The position numbers and the translations under genes were made by a program. The notes below the pieces were generated by a model. The model saw only the letters and a list, made by a program, of their open reading frames with translations. It searched no databases and was not told the DNA's origin. From Falciphora oryzae (lineage: Eukaryota > Ascomycota > Sordariomycetes > Magnaporthales > Magnaporthaceae), in NCBI GenBank assembly GCA_000733355.1, contig JNVV01000006.1, positions 1,400,438 to 1,464,437 of the forward strand: a DNA stretch of 64,000 nt, given 5' to 3'. This document shows positions 1-10,891 of this stretch, one piece after another; the stretch's first letter is position 1; every line of letters starts with the position of its first letter.

Positions 1-1456
1 GTGATGGTCACCAGCCGCTCGTTGCTGTTGTCCTGGGGCTCGTTGATCTTGATAACACTGCCGCTGATCTGGCGAATCTCGTTGATCTTGGTGCCGCCCT
101 TGCCGATGATGGCGCCAACCATGTCGTTGGGGATGTAGATCTGCTGCGTCAGACTCTGTGCACCACCGGGTCCGGGCATCTGGCCATGCATCGGCTGGTG
201 GGGAGCACCGTGGACCTGCGGCCCGGCGTGGCCGACATGGGGAGGCTGCACGTGGGCGCCGTACGCCCCGCCCTGGGCTCCGTAGTGCACAGGCACAGCA
301 GGCGTCGGCTGGTGGGCCGCGTGCGGGTTGTAGTGCTGTGCATAGGGGAGGGCGGCACCTTGAGGCACCGGTCCAGCCCGAGGGTCTGGGCGACGTCCGT
401 AGTTCTCACGGTTGCCAAAGTTGCCACCGGCGGGCTGGGGGAGGTACGGCACCACTTGCATTCCGCCAGGGACGGCGCCGACGGGGCCACCGGCGCGGGT
501 GGCGTAGGCGGACGCGGCGGGTCCGCCGAAACGGTCGTTGAGCTGCTCCAGGAGAGTGCTGCCCACGTAGTAGGTCGCGATATGCACCGCGTCCGCCACG
601 CCCATGACGACCAGCGAGCGCTCCGACGACAGAGGCAGGCACGAGTCCGATGCGTTCAGGCGAGCACCCGATGCCTCCTGGATCTCCTTGATGCGAGCGC
701 CGCCCTTACCAATGATCGAACCAATGAGAATGTGCGGGATGAGAAGACGCAGAGGGTATGTCTTCGAGTGTGCGCTGGACGGGTCTGAAAGGGGCTCGTT
801 GTTGAGCGTGCGGATGATGAGGCCAAAAGCCTGGGCAAGTGAGAATTGGATCATGAGTTAGCCAGGTTTGGGAGACGGGGTGTGTTGGAATAAAATATTA
901 CCTTTGCGACGGCATCAACGATGCCACTGACAGTCAGGATGCGCTCAACCGCACCCTTCTGGTAGTCGCTCACGGTACACTTGGCGCCTGAGAGCTGGCG
1001 AATCTTGGATACATTCTCACCACCCTTGCCTATGATAGTAGCCGCCTCCGGGCTGGAGATGACGGCCCTAATGTGAATCCACGCAGTCTCGTCGTGCGAG
1101 TCGGCAGAGGCTGCCGGGGCCTGGCTGGTGTTGTTGGTAGCTGTGGTTGAGATAGGCTTGGACTCGGCGGCGTCCGAAACGACCGTGTCGCCATGGTCAT
1201 CCTTGGACTCTGTCTTCTCGCCGTTGGTCTTGGTTGCGGAACCGTTGGACTCTGGGATGGGGGGCAGCGAAGCAGTCGTCGGGATAGGCGGGAGGCCGTT
1301 GCCGATGGAGGGCTTCATTGGCTCCTCCTTGACCTCTCCCTCGTTGCGGAGGACCTTGTCGAGAGCAGGTCGCTTGGCATCGGGCTGGTCGGTCCTGGAG
1401 GGCGACGAGGTGTCCTCGAGGGGACGTTTTGTCTTGGGGGCGGGTGAGGTCGACAT
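1..1456 (-). CDS. rnc1: Triple KH-domain RNA-binding protein (Rnc1/Pbp2-like), 3' end cut by window edge
   Basis: Two exons are visible on the minus strand: 1456-902 and 830-1, with a 71-bp intron 831-901 (GTAATA donor, CTAAC branch, CAG acceptor, phase 0). The ATG at 1456 begins MSTSPAPKTKRP. The frame stays open a few codons further upstream but without an ATG. Three KH domains are visible, each with the GKGG loop that binds single-stranded RNA: about residues 125-185, 209-280 and 411 to the edge. The linker between KH2 and KH3 is rich in Gly, Pro, His and Gln. The residues after the intron (AFGLIIRTLNNEPL) and the three-KH order match fungal Rnc1/Pbp2/Hek2 proteins, which bind mRNAs and control their stability or translation. 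About 461 residues are seen and only the C-terminal tail is missing. The start is well supported. The orthology is by family resemblance. Confidence 0.9.
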
Positions 1457-4049
1457 TTTTTTCGGCTGTCTTGTCAATCTTTCCTTCTTCCTCTCTTGTT
1501 CTTGTCACGGGGACGGCGTCGCAGTCGGTTGCAGACACGTGCGAATCAAGCGCGGTTGACTATTCGATTAAATGCGTCTTATCTACACCTGGGGCTTTCC
1601 GAGGAAGACGTGCTGGTGTAGTGGCGGGCAGGTGTAGGTCGGACTTGAGGCTGAGGATGAGCTCTAGGCAAGGTCGCGAGGGTCGATGGAGAGTGGTGAA
1701 GGACTCAAATCGAGACGAAGGCGCGAGTGCGGGATCCGGCAAAGAGAGAAGGAGCTTGAATGCAAACTCCTCGTGGACTTCCGCCTCTCCTGTGATCAAG
1801 GGCGCGTTGCTTCGGGTAGGCTTGGGACCTGGAGAGAAGAGGAGCGATGCGGTGCGGTGCTGGTGCGCAGCAGGACTGGACTGGTGGTGAAGAGACTTGG
1901 GCCCTGGGGCCGGTGTTCAATATTTGGAGGTGGGCGGGTGGTTGACACGGGTGGGTGCCAAACGACGGTGGCGGCAGAGAAAAAAGAGAAGAAGATCGGG
2001 TGAACGAAAGGTGAAGGGCGAGAAAGTTAGGTGGTGAGAGGACGACGAGGTGCAGGGCTGGCGAGTAGAGAACCAATTCTCAAACCTCTGTTTGCTCCCT
2101 TCAGCTCTCGGCAACAAACCACAGCCTTGCAGCAAGCACGCTTTCTGTTCCCTGTTGGCAGGGGCTAGGCTGAGGCCCGGCCACAGCTCTCCACACAAGT
2201 TGAGCACGCGCGCGCACGCATACACAAGACACAGAGGCACGTTTGCTCGGGGCTGGCCAGAGACGATGCGCCGACTCTTGCGACTGATGCCGTGGTGCTC
2301 CCAACAAAAGACCTGGTGACGCGACAATTAGGGCGACGCGCGTGAGCTGGGAGAAGAACAAGGTCAGGTTTCCAGACTGTGAGTCGGAGGAGAAAAGCGC
2401 GTCGGTCAAGAAGGCAAAGGCAGAAAACAAAAAGTGCAGGAGCTTAAAAGGAAAAATTAATGGTGGCCACCCGAAATGGTTGAGGAAGGTGTGCAGTCAG
2501 GAAGGAGGTGCAGGATGCTCGCACGAGCTTGAGCTTTGAACACGAGTGAATTAGACGGTTCGAAAGCGGGAGCAGCGCGGAATGGGAAAAAAAAAAGAAA
2601 AAACTGGTCCGAGACGGGATTAATGCACGCACCCTCACCGGGCAGGGCAGGACTCAACGGACCGACAGGTATGCGCGACGACGTTGGGCCAGGCGGGCAA
2701 CAGGACCGACCGGTCGAATGGAGGAATCGCACTCACTTTTTTTCACTGGTTGCTGCGCTGGCCGGACTGGCCTTCCAAGCGGTTCTTGACGGTGGACGGG
2801 GAGGATCGACGTGCAAACGAGAGCACAGCACGGCTGGGAGTGGAAGGAGCAGACTGGGACTGCGCTGTCTCAAAGGCTGTTTGGGCGACGGCAAACTCTG
2901 TGACCTGTGGCCCGGGCACACCATGACTGGACCATGTGGGGTCGCCTCCTGGCTGGCTTGTCTCCCATTGGAGGGGCGGCACGGGCTCGGTAGTTCCATC
3001 GTGTGGAGAATCGAAAACGGGATTGATTGCAGTGCACCGTGGCTGGCACAGGGGAGATTCCGCCGCACTGCGACCTGCGTCGCATCAGGAAGTCGCGCCC
3101 GGCAACCCTGATGCGAGGTACCCTAACCGTCAAGCAAGCGCCACCGCAGCCGCCTGAATACCGCGACTCTGGCTAAAAGAGGCGCAATGCGGCAGTATTT
3201 CTCTTTTTTCCCACATCGAATTCCATCTAGCATGGCCAAGCCAACACCTCCCAACGGGAGAAAACGGTAGGAGCCGAAAGAATACGCAGGAACCAAATGG
3301 AATACGAGGGAACACGACAGTGACGACAAGATGAAGCCGTCCTATTTCCCTTGTCCATCGGGCGTCTGCTTGGTTGGGGCACCAGCACACGTGTCGTGTT
3401 CTCCAGGTCATCCTTTTTGCTTCTTTTTCTTGTTCGTATTTTTTATTCCCTCTTGTCGTGCCTTCCTTCTTGCCGTTGTGATTTCTATTTCTGCTTTTGA
3501 GAGGCCCTGCAATCGATTATTCATCCTCCGAAAGGAATGAGGCAGCGGCACGGATCTCGCGCAAGAACGGCATAATCTGCTTTGACAGGGGCTCTTTTCA
3601 TGAAACAACGCACGCCTCCTGGAGGGGGAGAAACAGACAGAAGACAAAATAAGCAAAAATAAATATCTTTCTCGATGCCTCAAACCACAACACTGTCCCC
3701 GGCACGCGGCCGGGCAAGGTGTCGTTTGCGGGAGAAACAAACAGGGTCATGTTCTGGCCAGGGGGTTTTCTTGTGTCGCCCACGCTCCCCAGGCTTGCGG
3801 GTCAGGCGCCTCTTCCAGCGCCCACCTTGATATTTCCCGTGCGTCTTTGTCCCACCTCCCTCATGAGCGACCTGTGACGCGTCGCTGGTGGCGATGAGCC
3901 TGTCGGGTCACCTCCACAACCGCATCGTCCGATCATCCGTACCAAAGATTAAAACTCGGCGCCCTATCTCTGCTACACAACACGGGGTGTCTACCAACGA
4001 ACTGCTGAGCCCCTCTCCCCTTGCGCCAGGGCTTCCTGCCCGAGTCGAA
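1457..4049. other. Intergenic region, 2.6 kb, no supported gene
   Basis: This lies between the divergent KH-protein and CENP-K-like genes. Open frames here (for example 2536-3111 on the plus strand) have no recognisable domain, splice pattern or codon bias. Presumably it holds the long 5' leader of the KH-protein gene and the promoters of both genes. Confidence 0.5.
3877..3882. promoter_or_regulatory. MCB-type element ACGCGT upstream of the CENP-K-like gene
   Basis: ACGCGT is palindromic and lies about 170 bp before the chosen ATG at 4050. It is the MluI cell-cycle box bound by MBF in fungi. An ATG at 3888 lies only 6 bp downstream of it, which makes that codon an unlikely start. One hexamer can occur by chance, so function is inferred. 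Confidence 0.3.
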
Positions 4050-5200
4050 ATGGACGGCAAATCAGGTCGCGTAGCGGCGGCCGAAAAGGATCGCCATGCA
4101 GCCCACATGAGTCGCTCTATCCACGAGCTCGAGAGGATGGTCAAGCAGCACGAGGACTCCTTACATAGGGTACGTTTCAGGACGCCCGTCTCCGTCAGCG
4201 ATCCTGTCCTTCCTGGACGCCTCTGTTCTTGTTTCTCCCCATCTCTTTCTCCCTTTTTATTTGTCATGTCTCATTAGCCGCCGCCCGCTGAATCCGATGT
4301 CGGCCTCAGGCGATCCAGGACGCAAGCCACGCCCAGCGGTCTTCTGGTCCGGCCCAGCCGTCAGCCACGGCTTCGGTTGAGATCATGGCCGCGGGATACA
4401 AGGACGTGGCCGAGTCTGCACCGCCCCTGCCTGGTCCGGATTCGTTGCTGCCAGCGCTCGTGGCCATGCGCAAGACGCACAGGACCATCGAAGAGTCCCG
4501 GGCGTTTTTAGCTGCCCAGTCCGCCTCCGTTGACAAGGCGCGGAAGCGACTCGAGGCGGCAGAGGCAGGCCTGGAAGACCAGCGCGCCCTCCAGAAGTGC
4601 CTAGAGGACCGCATCCAATCGCTTCGCAGTGGGCTTGAGTCGAGGGTCGAAAGAACCCCCGAAGAGATCGCCCAGGAGCGGCTCGAAGAGCTGCAGCGCA
4701 AAAGGCGAAGCTACGACCAGGAGGCAGCATCCCTGCTCAAGGCATTCAACCGGTTCATCGACGAACACCTAGCCCCTCTGCTGGCTGCCGAGGAGCTCGG
4801 GGGCCCGGTGGTTGGCGATATGATGGATGTCGATTCGGATGGCCTGGTCGCTGGCTTCAGCTCGCAAGGCAAGGTAAAGAAGGCCAAGGACCACGTCGAC
4901 CAAGACCTCCGGCAGCGGCGAATTGACGAAATCTGGGGGAGCCCGTCGGCTCGTCCAGTGTCCAAGCCCAGGGAGGGGTGGGACGAGAAGGCGGCGGCGG
5001 CGTCCGACATGCGAGAACTGACCGAGGAGCTCCTCAGGAGCCTCGTCGAGTCTGGGGGCGACGGCTGGGCTGCCTACGTTAAGATCGCGAGGGAGTCGGC
5101 AGCCGCCAGGTTCTTGGTCCGGTCGAGGGTGGCACAGTTTCATCCCAAAGATGCGACTCGGCTTCGGCTAGTGGACTTTGGCAAGGAGTTGGATGACTGA
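4050..5200 (+). CDS. Probable CENP-K/Sim4-type kinetochore protein
   Basis: Exons are 4050-4169 and 4310-5200, with a 140-bp intron (GTACGT donor, CTCAG acceptor, phase 0), giving 336 aa. The acceptor is forced by an in-frame TGA at 4289. The N-terminal half is largely coiled coil, with heptad-like charged helices (SIHELERMVKQHEDSL, then long Glu/Arg-rich helices). The segment around residues 175-200 reads HLAPLLAAEELGGPVVGD, and the C-terminus contains AAARFLVRSRVAQFHPKD. This layout of coiled coil plus a short conserved C-terminal fold fits filamentous-fungal CENP-K (Sim4), a subunit of the inner kinetochore CCAN complex. No catalytic motif is present. The family assignment rests on remembered patterns and could instead be another Sim4-complex subunit. 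An upstream in-frame ATG at 3888 is possible but less likely. Confidence 0.55.
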
Positions 5201-5794
5201 GCGGCGGGCGAGGACGCTCGCTTGGATTCTTACTAGTCGCTACAGCTGGGCTCCCCATCCTTACAGTACATGATCCGACTCGCCAAACATCTTTTGCCCG
5301 AGTCTGCCGCCCTGGCCTCGGAGACAAGCGCATGCGATAGCTGCGGATAGCTTCCCGCACATCCGACTCCCGCGTGGTCTGTGCTGGCATGTGCGATCTA
5401 ATCGGGATATGTATGAACGTAGCAATACCTATCCCTGGTGTTCTGCACAACTATACCTACTTTGCGTATAGCTCAAGCTTCTAGAGGGACCACCTATGGG
5501 CCCATTGGGCAGAGGCATGTATGTGGCTTTCTTCGGGGCTTGGATAGTACTCCTTGCCCAGACTCCTTTGACAGGCTGCTTTTGGTCGAAAAGTGGCCAA
5601 CGTCCCTTATCCTAGGGTCTTCATTGGGCAAACCAAACGATGGCCGTTTGCCCAATTGGCCAATTAGAGCCACTCCTTCTCGACGCGTCTAGCCGTGTCG
5701 TGTGCGTTTTCACCGCCCTACGACCAGGCGGGGCTTCTTAGACCCCTCCCTAGGGAGCTCCAGACGGGTGCTCTCTCCACCCACCGAGCTCCCT
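5201..5794. other. Intergenic region, 0.6 kb
   Basis: This holds the 3' region of the CENP-K-like gene and the promoter of dUTPase. The only motif noted is ACGCGT at 5683-5688. Confidence 0.5.
5683..5688. promoter_or_regulatory. MCB-type element ACGCGT upstream of dUTPase
   Basis: This is a perfect MluI cell-cycle box about 107 bp upstream of the first dUTPase ATG. dUTPase is an S-phase enzyme, so MBF-type control is plausible, but a single site in GC-rich DNA is weak evidence. Confidence 0.4.
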
Positions 5795-6612
5795 ATGCGC
5801 CAGCGTGCTGTGTTCCTGCTATCCACCATCCACGCCTGCCGCCGCCTCCTCCTCAACCACACCGGCCCGGCACCGCGCAACATCCTCTTTCTGGCGCGCA
5901 GCATGACCACCGAAGAGCCCGCCGCGCCCCCTCCCGCCGTCGCATCCCCGCCCACCTCACCCCCCGCGAAGCGAGTCAAGGTCGACAACAACACAGTGCC
6001 CATAATGTCGTCCGCCGACAACAGCACCGCCGCCGCCGCCGCCACGGCCGAGACGGCCGTCACCCTCGAGCAGTGCCCGCCGCTCCTGATCAAGAAGCTC
6101 TCGGACAAGGCCCGGCTCCCAACCCGCGGCAGCGCCTTCGCCGCCGGCTACGACCTGTACGCCGCCCGCGAGACCGTCGTGCCGGCCCGCGGCAAGGTCC
6201 TGGTGGACACCGACATCAGCATCGCCGTCCCCGCCGGCACCTGTTAGTACCAACACCAACCCACAGGCTTACATGACAAAGCCCGCCTCCGCTGCCCCCC
6301 GCTCCCTGCACACCCAGCTGACCACCGCCCGTCCCTGCCTCCACCTCAACAGACGGCCGCATCGCGCCCCGGTCCGGCCTCGCGGCCAAGCACTTCATCG
6401 ACACGGGCGCGGGCGTCATCGACGCCGACTACCGCGGCCAGGTCAAGGTGCTGCTCTTCAACCACGCCGACGCCGACTTCAAGGTCGAGGAGGGCGAGCG
6501 CGTCGCCCAGCTCGTCGTCGAGCGCATCTACACCCCCGAGGTCGTCGAGGTCCAGGAGCTCGAGGAGAGCGTGCGCGGCGCCGGCGGCTTCGGCAGCACC
6601 GGTCGCACCTGA
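5795..6612 (+). CDS. dut1: Deoxyuridine 5'-triphosphate nucleotidohydrolase (dUTPase)
   Basis: Hydrolyses dUTP to dUMP and pyrophosphate, keeping uracil out of DNA and supplying dUMP for dTTP. Exons are 5795-6242 and 6353-6612. The 110-bp intron splits the Tyr codon just before motif II. All five trimeric-dUTPase motifs are visible: AAGYDLYAA (I), [10 protein letters not shown] (II), [11 protein letters not shown] (III), [11 protein letters not shown] (IV) and [10 protein letters not shown] (V, the C-terminal P-loop-like arm). From the ATG at 5795 the protein is 235 aa and starts with an Arg-rich, acid-free leader ([20 protein letters not shown]) resembling a mitochondrial targeting peptide. 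A second in-frame ATG at 5903 would give a 199-aa form without it. The Ala/Pro-rich spacer (residues 37-90) contains PPAKRVKV, a possible nuclear localisation signal. The enzyme identity is certain. Use of the two starts is inferred. Confidence 0.95.
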
Positions 6613-7089
6613 GACGGAAGGCCCCATCCCTTCGCACTCAGCGGCATGCCATTGTTTCTGACATGGCTCTCATCATGACGATAAATCAACTGGATTGGCG
6701 TTTGGGCCATAATTGGCCGTGTTCAGGGGCATTTGCTTAGACGGCAAGGGAAAAAGCATGGTTAAGAGACGGTCGATGGGTGCTATAGAGGCCCGCCTTG
6801 GTTCTTCTCGAAGCATCGCGGAAGTAGGAATTTAGTGGTATGTTGAATGACCCCTTACTGTTGCCGGGCTAGGACATGGCTGCATGGGCAAACCACCCAC
6901 CGCTGGTCCTCCCAACCCCAAAGAATCTAGAAAATGAAAGATGTTTGCTCAAAACCCATCGCGAAAGAAGCGCTCGTTGCCACCACATGCAAAGAAAGGA
7001 CACAGGCTATCTGGTCCGATGCAGCTCCAAACTCCATGTATGTGTGCAGGGAACAAAAGAACAGAGCAAGATGAGAGATGTGGCAGGCA
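6613..7089. other. Convergent 3' intergenic region, 0.48 kb
   Basis: This is the shared 3' region between the convergent dUTPase and pyridoxal kinase genes. No gene is seen. Confidence 0.5.
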
Positions 7090-8513
7090 CTACATCCTCA
7101 CAGCGCGCAGTGCCGCCACCTTGGGGTTCCTCAGTGATTCCAAGTTCCGCACTAGCCGCAGCTCGGCCGCCCTAGACTGGTGCAGGCGAAGGCTCTTAGC
7201 CTGCTCCTCCTCCGACGCGGCCGTGCCCGCCGCCGCCAGCTTCTCCCGGACGCTCGCCATCTCGGCGTCCATGCCCTCGAGCGTCTTGGTCAGGACCTCG
7301 TGCATGGTGGCTAGGACCTTCTCGGCGGCCTTGGCGAGCGGCAGGTCCGGCGCGTCGACCGAGTCGTCGCTGATCCAAGACGCGCGGTCGCCAAGCGGCG
7401 CGGCTGCTGCTGCTGCTGCTGCTGACGCCGCCGTGTCCTGGTGGACGGCCTCGCGCATGCGCGCGACCATCAGGGCGGCAAACATGTCGCCGGTGCCGCT
7501 GAAGTAGCAGTCGATGGCAGGGAAGACGATCTTGAACAGCCGGGGCCGGCCGTCCGACGTCCTGGTCGAGCCCACGACCCACATGGACCGCTCCGGGTGG
7601 TCCGGGTGCGGCAGCGATACGGACGTGATGATGACGTGCGGGACGCCCGAGCGCGCGTGCAGCACGCCGACGGCGCGCTCGAGCGAGCCGGCGTCCTCGA
7701 TCTTCACCTCGGACAGCACCTCGGCCTCGAACTGGTTGGGCAGGATCAGGTCCGCATGCCCGATCAGGGCCTTGTACGCGGGCACGACGTCCTGCGCCAC
7801 GTATAGCGTGCCGTTGTCCCCCATGACCGGGTCCAGCACCCAGAAGAAGCCGCCGGGCGCGCAGGCGGCCTTGGCCTTGGCCTTGAGCTCCACCGCGATC
7901 CGGCCCACGGCCTCGACGGCGGCGGCGCCAGGGATGTAGCCCGAGAGCATCATGTCGAACCCGTCGAGGTACGACTGCTTCAGTCCCTCCCAGAGGTCCG
8001 AGATCTCCTCGGCCGAGACTCGTGTCCCCTTCCATTGCTTGTAGCCAGTGTGGTTACCTATGGGAAAGTAACAACAAAACGGGTGGGAAGAGAAGGAATT
8101 CCCCTCCCATCCCGCCGGAGAAGCTGTCAGCAAACAACAACCCTGACAACGGCGGGGGTCGCGCGCATATTCTTCGCAACGCCCTTTTCAGCCGAGAAGA
8201 CAGGAGGGGGAAAGGGTGCAAAGGAACCGACTGAACTGCACTGTGTTCAGCGCCGCGACCTCGCAGCCGAGGGATTGCATGGCAAAAACGGCGATCTTGT
8301 TTCCCACATTTCTGTTGTCGGAATCGTGTTAGCGGAGCGATCGCCATCTAGCCTCCCTGGCGAGTAGAGCTTACCCAGAAACAACCTATCCGCATATGTT
8401 AGCGAAGGGCACTCTCGCTGGTCATATAGCTGGGAAGGGGAACAGGAGAGATATTGCCCTACGTGACTGGCTACAGCCAATACCCGGGTCTCTGGGACCA
8501 TTAGACTTGACAT
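7090..8513 (-). CDS. bud16: Pyridoxal kinase (PfkB-like, Bud16 family)
   Basis: Phosphorylates pyridoxal, pyridoxine and pyridoxamine in the vitamin B6 salvage pathway. Four exons on the minus strand are 8513-8463, 8385-8375, 8311-8232 and 8057-7090, giving 369 aa. Exon 2 is only 11 nt (GTTGTTTCTGG). It is required to complete the family motif ASHVVSGNVGNK and sits between a GATAG acceptor and a GTAAGC donor. Introns are 77, 63 and 174 bp, the first two with GCTAAC branch sites. Visible motifs are VQFSNHTGYKQWKG (substrate and lid region), VLDPVMGDNGTLY (ATP and metal site), LPNQFEAEVLS and YFSGTGDMFAALM with the catalytic Asp of GTGD near residue 270. A stretch of nine alanines and an Ala/Glu-rich helical C-terminus follow the catalytic core. 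The longer in-frame upstream extension lacks conservation, so MSSLMVPETRVLAVASH is taken as the start. Confidence 0.92.
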
Positions 8514-9793
8514 GGCTGTTTGTTTCCTTATTGGTATTCCGGTGGGCAGAAATATGTTGGCCTGTATATTGGGCGGCCTGGACGAGCCGGCCTGGCGATA
8601 CACGCGGCTAGGCGTGGGAGAGCTGGATGAGTCGCAGGCGCCAAGGCTTGATGTTGACCGAGAGCGCGATGCCGAGGGGTGATGAACGTGACGAATTCGA
8701 CAGACGACCAAGGAGCAAACGAGCGGTCAGGAGGCACCGGGCACAAGAGGAAAACGGCTCGGGCTAGTTGGATGGCTTCTATGTCTTGGTCCTGGTTAAA
8801 CAAATTCTGTGTCACAGTCACCGACGACGCCCTTTAGATCTCACCCACAAACAGATGACGGACCAATCAGAAGTGTCTGTCGGAGAGTCCCCGAATGGCC
8901 CAGTCCGGCTGTGATATCGCCCAATGCCTGCCGGATTGAATACAGAAAGTACAACGTAAGAGCCTTTCCATTCCTGATGCGTCTATTATTGCCGGCCCTT
9001 GCACCTCACGGGTATCATCTCCGGGCGGGCAGGCAAGTGGGGGATGGACCCCGCTTACAGTTTTGTCATTCCAGTGACGGATCCGTGTGTGCGGTTTGGA
9101 TCAGCCTCTACGTAGGCTGTCTTCAGCCCCGCAGAGCCAAAACCCAAGTCCAAAGAAGTGCCGTTGCCGGCCGAGTCATCGTGGTTGAGCGCCGGGTAGT
9201 GGAAAAAAAATATCCAGGTGCTCGACTCAGCAACAGCAAAAATAAGATCGGCCCGATCTATGGGGTTCTCCTGATGTCTGCCCTGCAACAGGTTGGTTGA
9301 TGGTGCCTGTGGCTTTGCGACTGCTGGGAACTCTAGATATTTCTCGAATTTCCTACACCTCCTATTCCCTGACCCGGTGACCTGGTTTCATCACGCATGG
9401 GCCTGCGGAAAGCTGCATGTGACAGTGGGGGTGTGCACAGGAGATCGGAGAAGCCAACGCCTCAGATCGTCTCAACATCAAGCTTCATTACCATAAGCGG
9501 CTACTTAAGAATGGGGTAGCGTGCGTCTTAGATCTGCGTCGCGCCCCTGCCGTCTTCCCAGATCGCGGGTTTGACTCTCTCAAAGGGGCTGGGGGCCCCC
9601 ACGCCACATTTCGTACCCAGAGAAAGGCCAGGCGTCCAGAGGCCGTCACATACAGAGGGAGGAGACATCTCGAAGTACATGTTTTCTTTTCCATATTCCG
9701 CGTTAATTCTCCAACCTAACAATCAAAACCCTGGCGCCGCGCCTTGATGGAATAGACACAATGTCGCAAAACGATGGACCGGGTACAATCCGT
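8514..9793. other. Intergenic region, 1.3 kb, no supported gene
   Basis: This lies upstream of pyridoxal kinase and downstream of PCNA. The 163-aa open frame 8809-9300 shows no domain or codon bias and is not called. Confidence 0.45.
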
Positions 9794-10891
9794 TTACTCG
9801 TCTTCGCCGATCTATAACACTCGATTATCAGTAAACGCAGGACGTACTAGACGGAAGGGACAGTCGAAAGGAAGAACAAGGGACATACCTTCGGGGCAAG
9901 GTAGAATCGCAGGTAGCTGCTGCCCGACAGGTTGTACTCAACCATAACGGGCAGGTCAGCCGAGAGACCAATCTTGACCTGGCCCGACAGAGCAGCGGCC
10001 TTGCAGAAGTTGACCAGGTACTTGAGAGAGAAGGTCAGGCTGACGGGCTCCGTCAGCTCGATGTCGATGTTCTCGGACGGCTTCTCCACGTTGGTGTGGC
10101 TACGCAGCGTCACGGCGCCGCTGCCGATGTCGCCGTTGCACGAAAACTTGACGCCGTCCTTGGACGCATCGATGCTCACTGTCCGTGGTTGCACAATGTT
10201 TAGCCAAGGTTCTCAACTGTTTCCTTCTTTTCCCCTTCCTCTCGTCATCTTCAGGCATTGTATAGAGCCACCGCCGTAGCTGCTACTCACCCGAGTCCGA
10301 CATGGCCATCAAGTCCGTGCAGATGCGGCGGAACTCGGCGCTGGGCATAGTTATGGTGGCGGTGTAGTCGGTGTCGGGGATGCCAAAGTACTCCTGGTCG
10401 ATGTCCATGAGTTTGAGGTCGTACTCGCTGATCCGATCGTTCTCGGAGCTCTCGAAGCTCAGGTTGAGCATGTCGGGCGCATCCTCGGCCTTGAGCGTCA
10501 GGATGTCCTCGTTCTGGGCCGCACGGAGGACCTTGGTCAGGGACGTCAGGTTGACGCCCAGCGCGATGTTGCGGTCGCACCGGTACGGCGAGAACGTCTC
10601 GGCCTTGAGGCTCATCGACACCAGCGCCACGTGCGAGTTGTCCATGGCCTGCAATGCGATGCCCGAATCATTGCAGTCGAAGTTGCAGTCCTGAACCAGG
10701 TCCTTGATCGCATCGACGACCTGTTTTCCGAACGCGGGGCTGTCAGCTTTTAGTCGTCGAATGGAGCAAACATGGCGGCGTTCAGGGAAGCGCGGAGGAT
10801 AGACGGATCTGTGTCAAGGCAGAGAGAAAGGTAGCCGGTGAAAACTTGCCTTCTTCAGGACGCTGGCTTGCTCTAAGCGTGCCTCCAACAT
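9794..10891 (-). CDS. POL30: Proliferating cell nuclear antigen (PCNA, DNA sliding clamp)
   Basis: This is the homotrimeric clamp that tethers DNA polymerases delta and epsilon and many repair factors. Four exons are 10891-10850 ([14 protein letters not shown]), 10720-10291, 10178-9889 and 9811-9794 (IGEDE and stop), giving 259 aa, the usual PCNA length. Intron 1 (10721-10849) begins GCAAGT and not GT, and is a GC-AG intron forced by the conserved [11 protein letters not shown] junction. Introns 2 and 3 (10179-10290 and 9812-9888) are canonical. The last exon carries only the final five codons. Recognisable segments include [30 protein letters not shown], the interdomain connector region [16 protein letters not shown] and the C-terminal [16 protein letters not shown]. 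It sits head to tail with the vezatin-like gene upstream. Confidence 0.96.

Noticed and set aside
2536..3111. 191-codon plus-strand open frame upstream of the CENP-K-like gene
   Set aside because: No conserved motif and no GC3 bias; it lies in the probable leader and promoter of the KH-protein gene.
3888..4049. Earlier ATG for the CENP-K-like gene
   Set aside because: It would start 6 bp after an MCB motif and add 54 unconserved residues; the ATG at 4050 precedes the conserved coiled coil directly.
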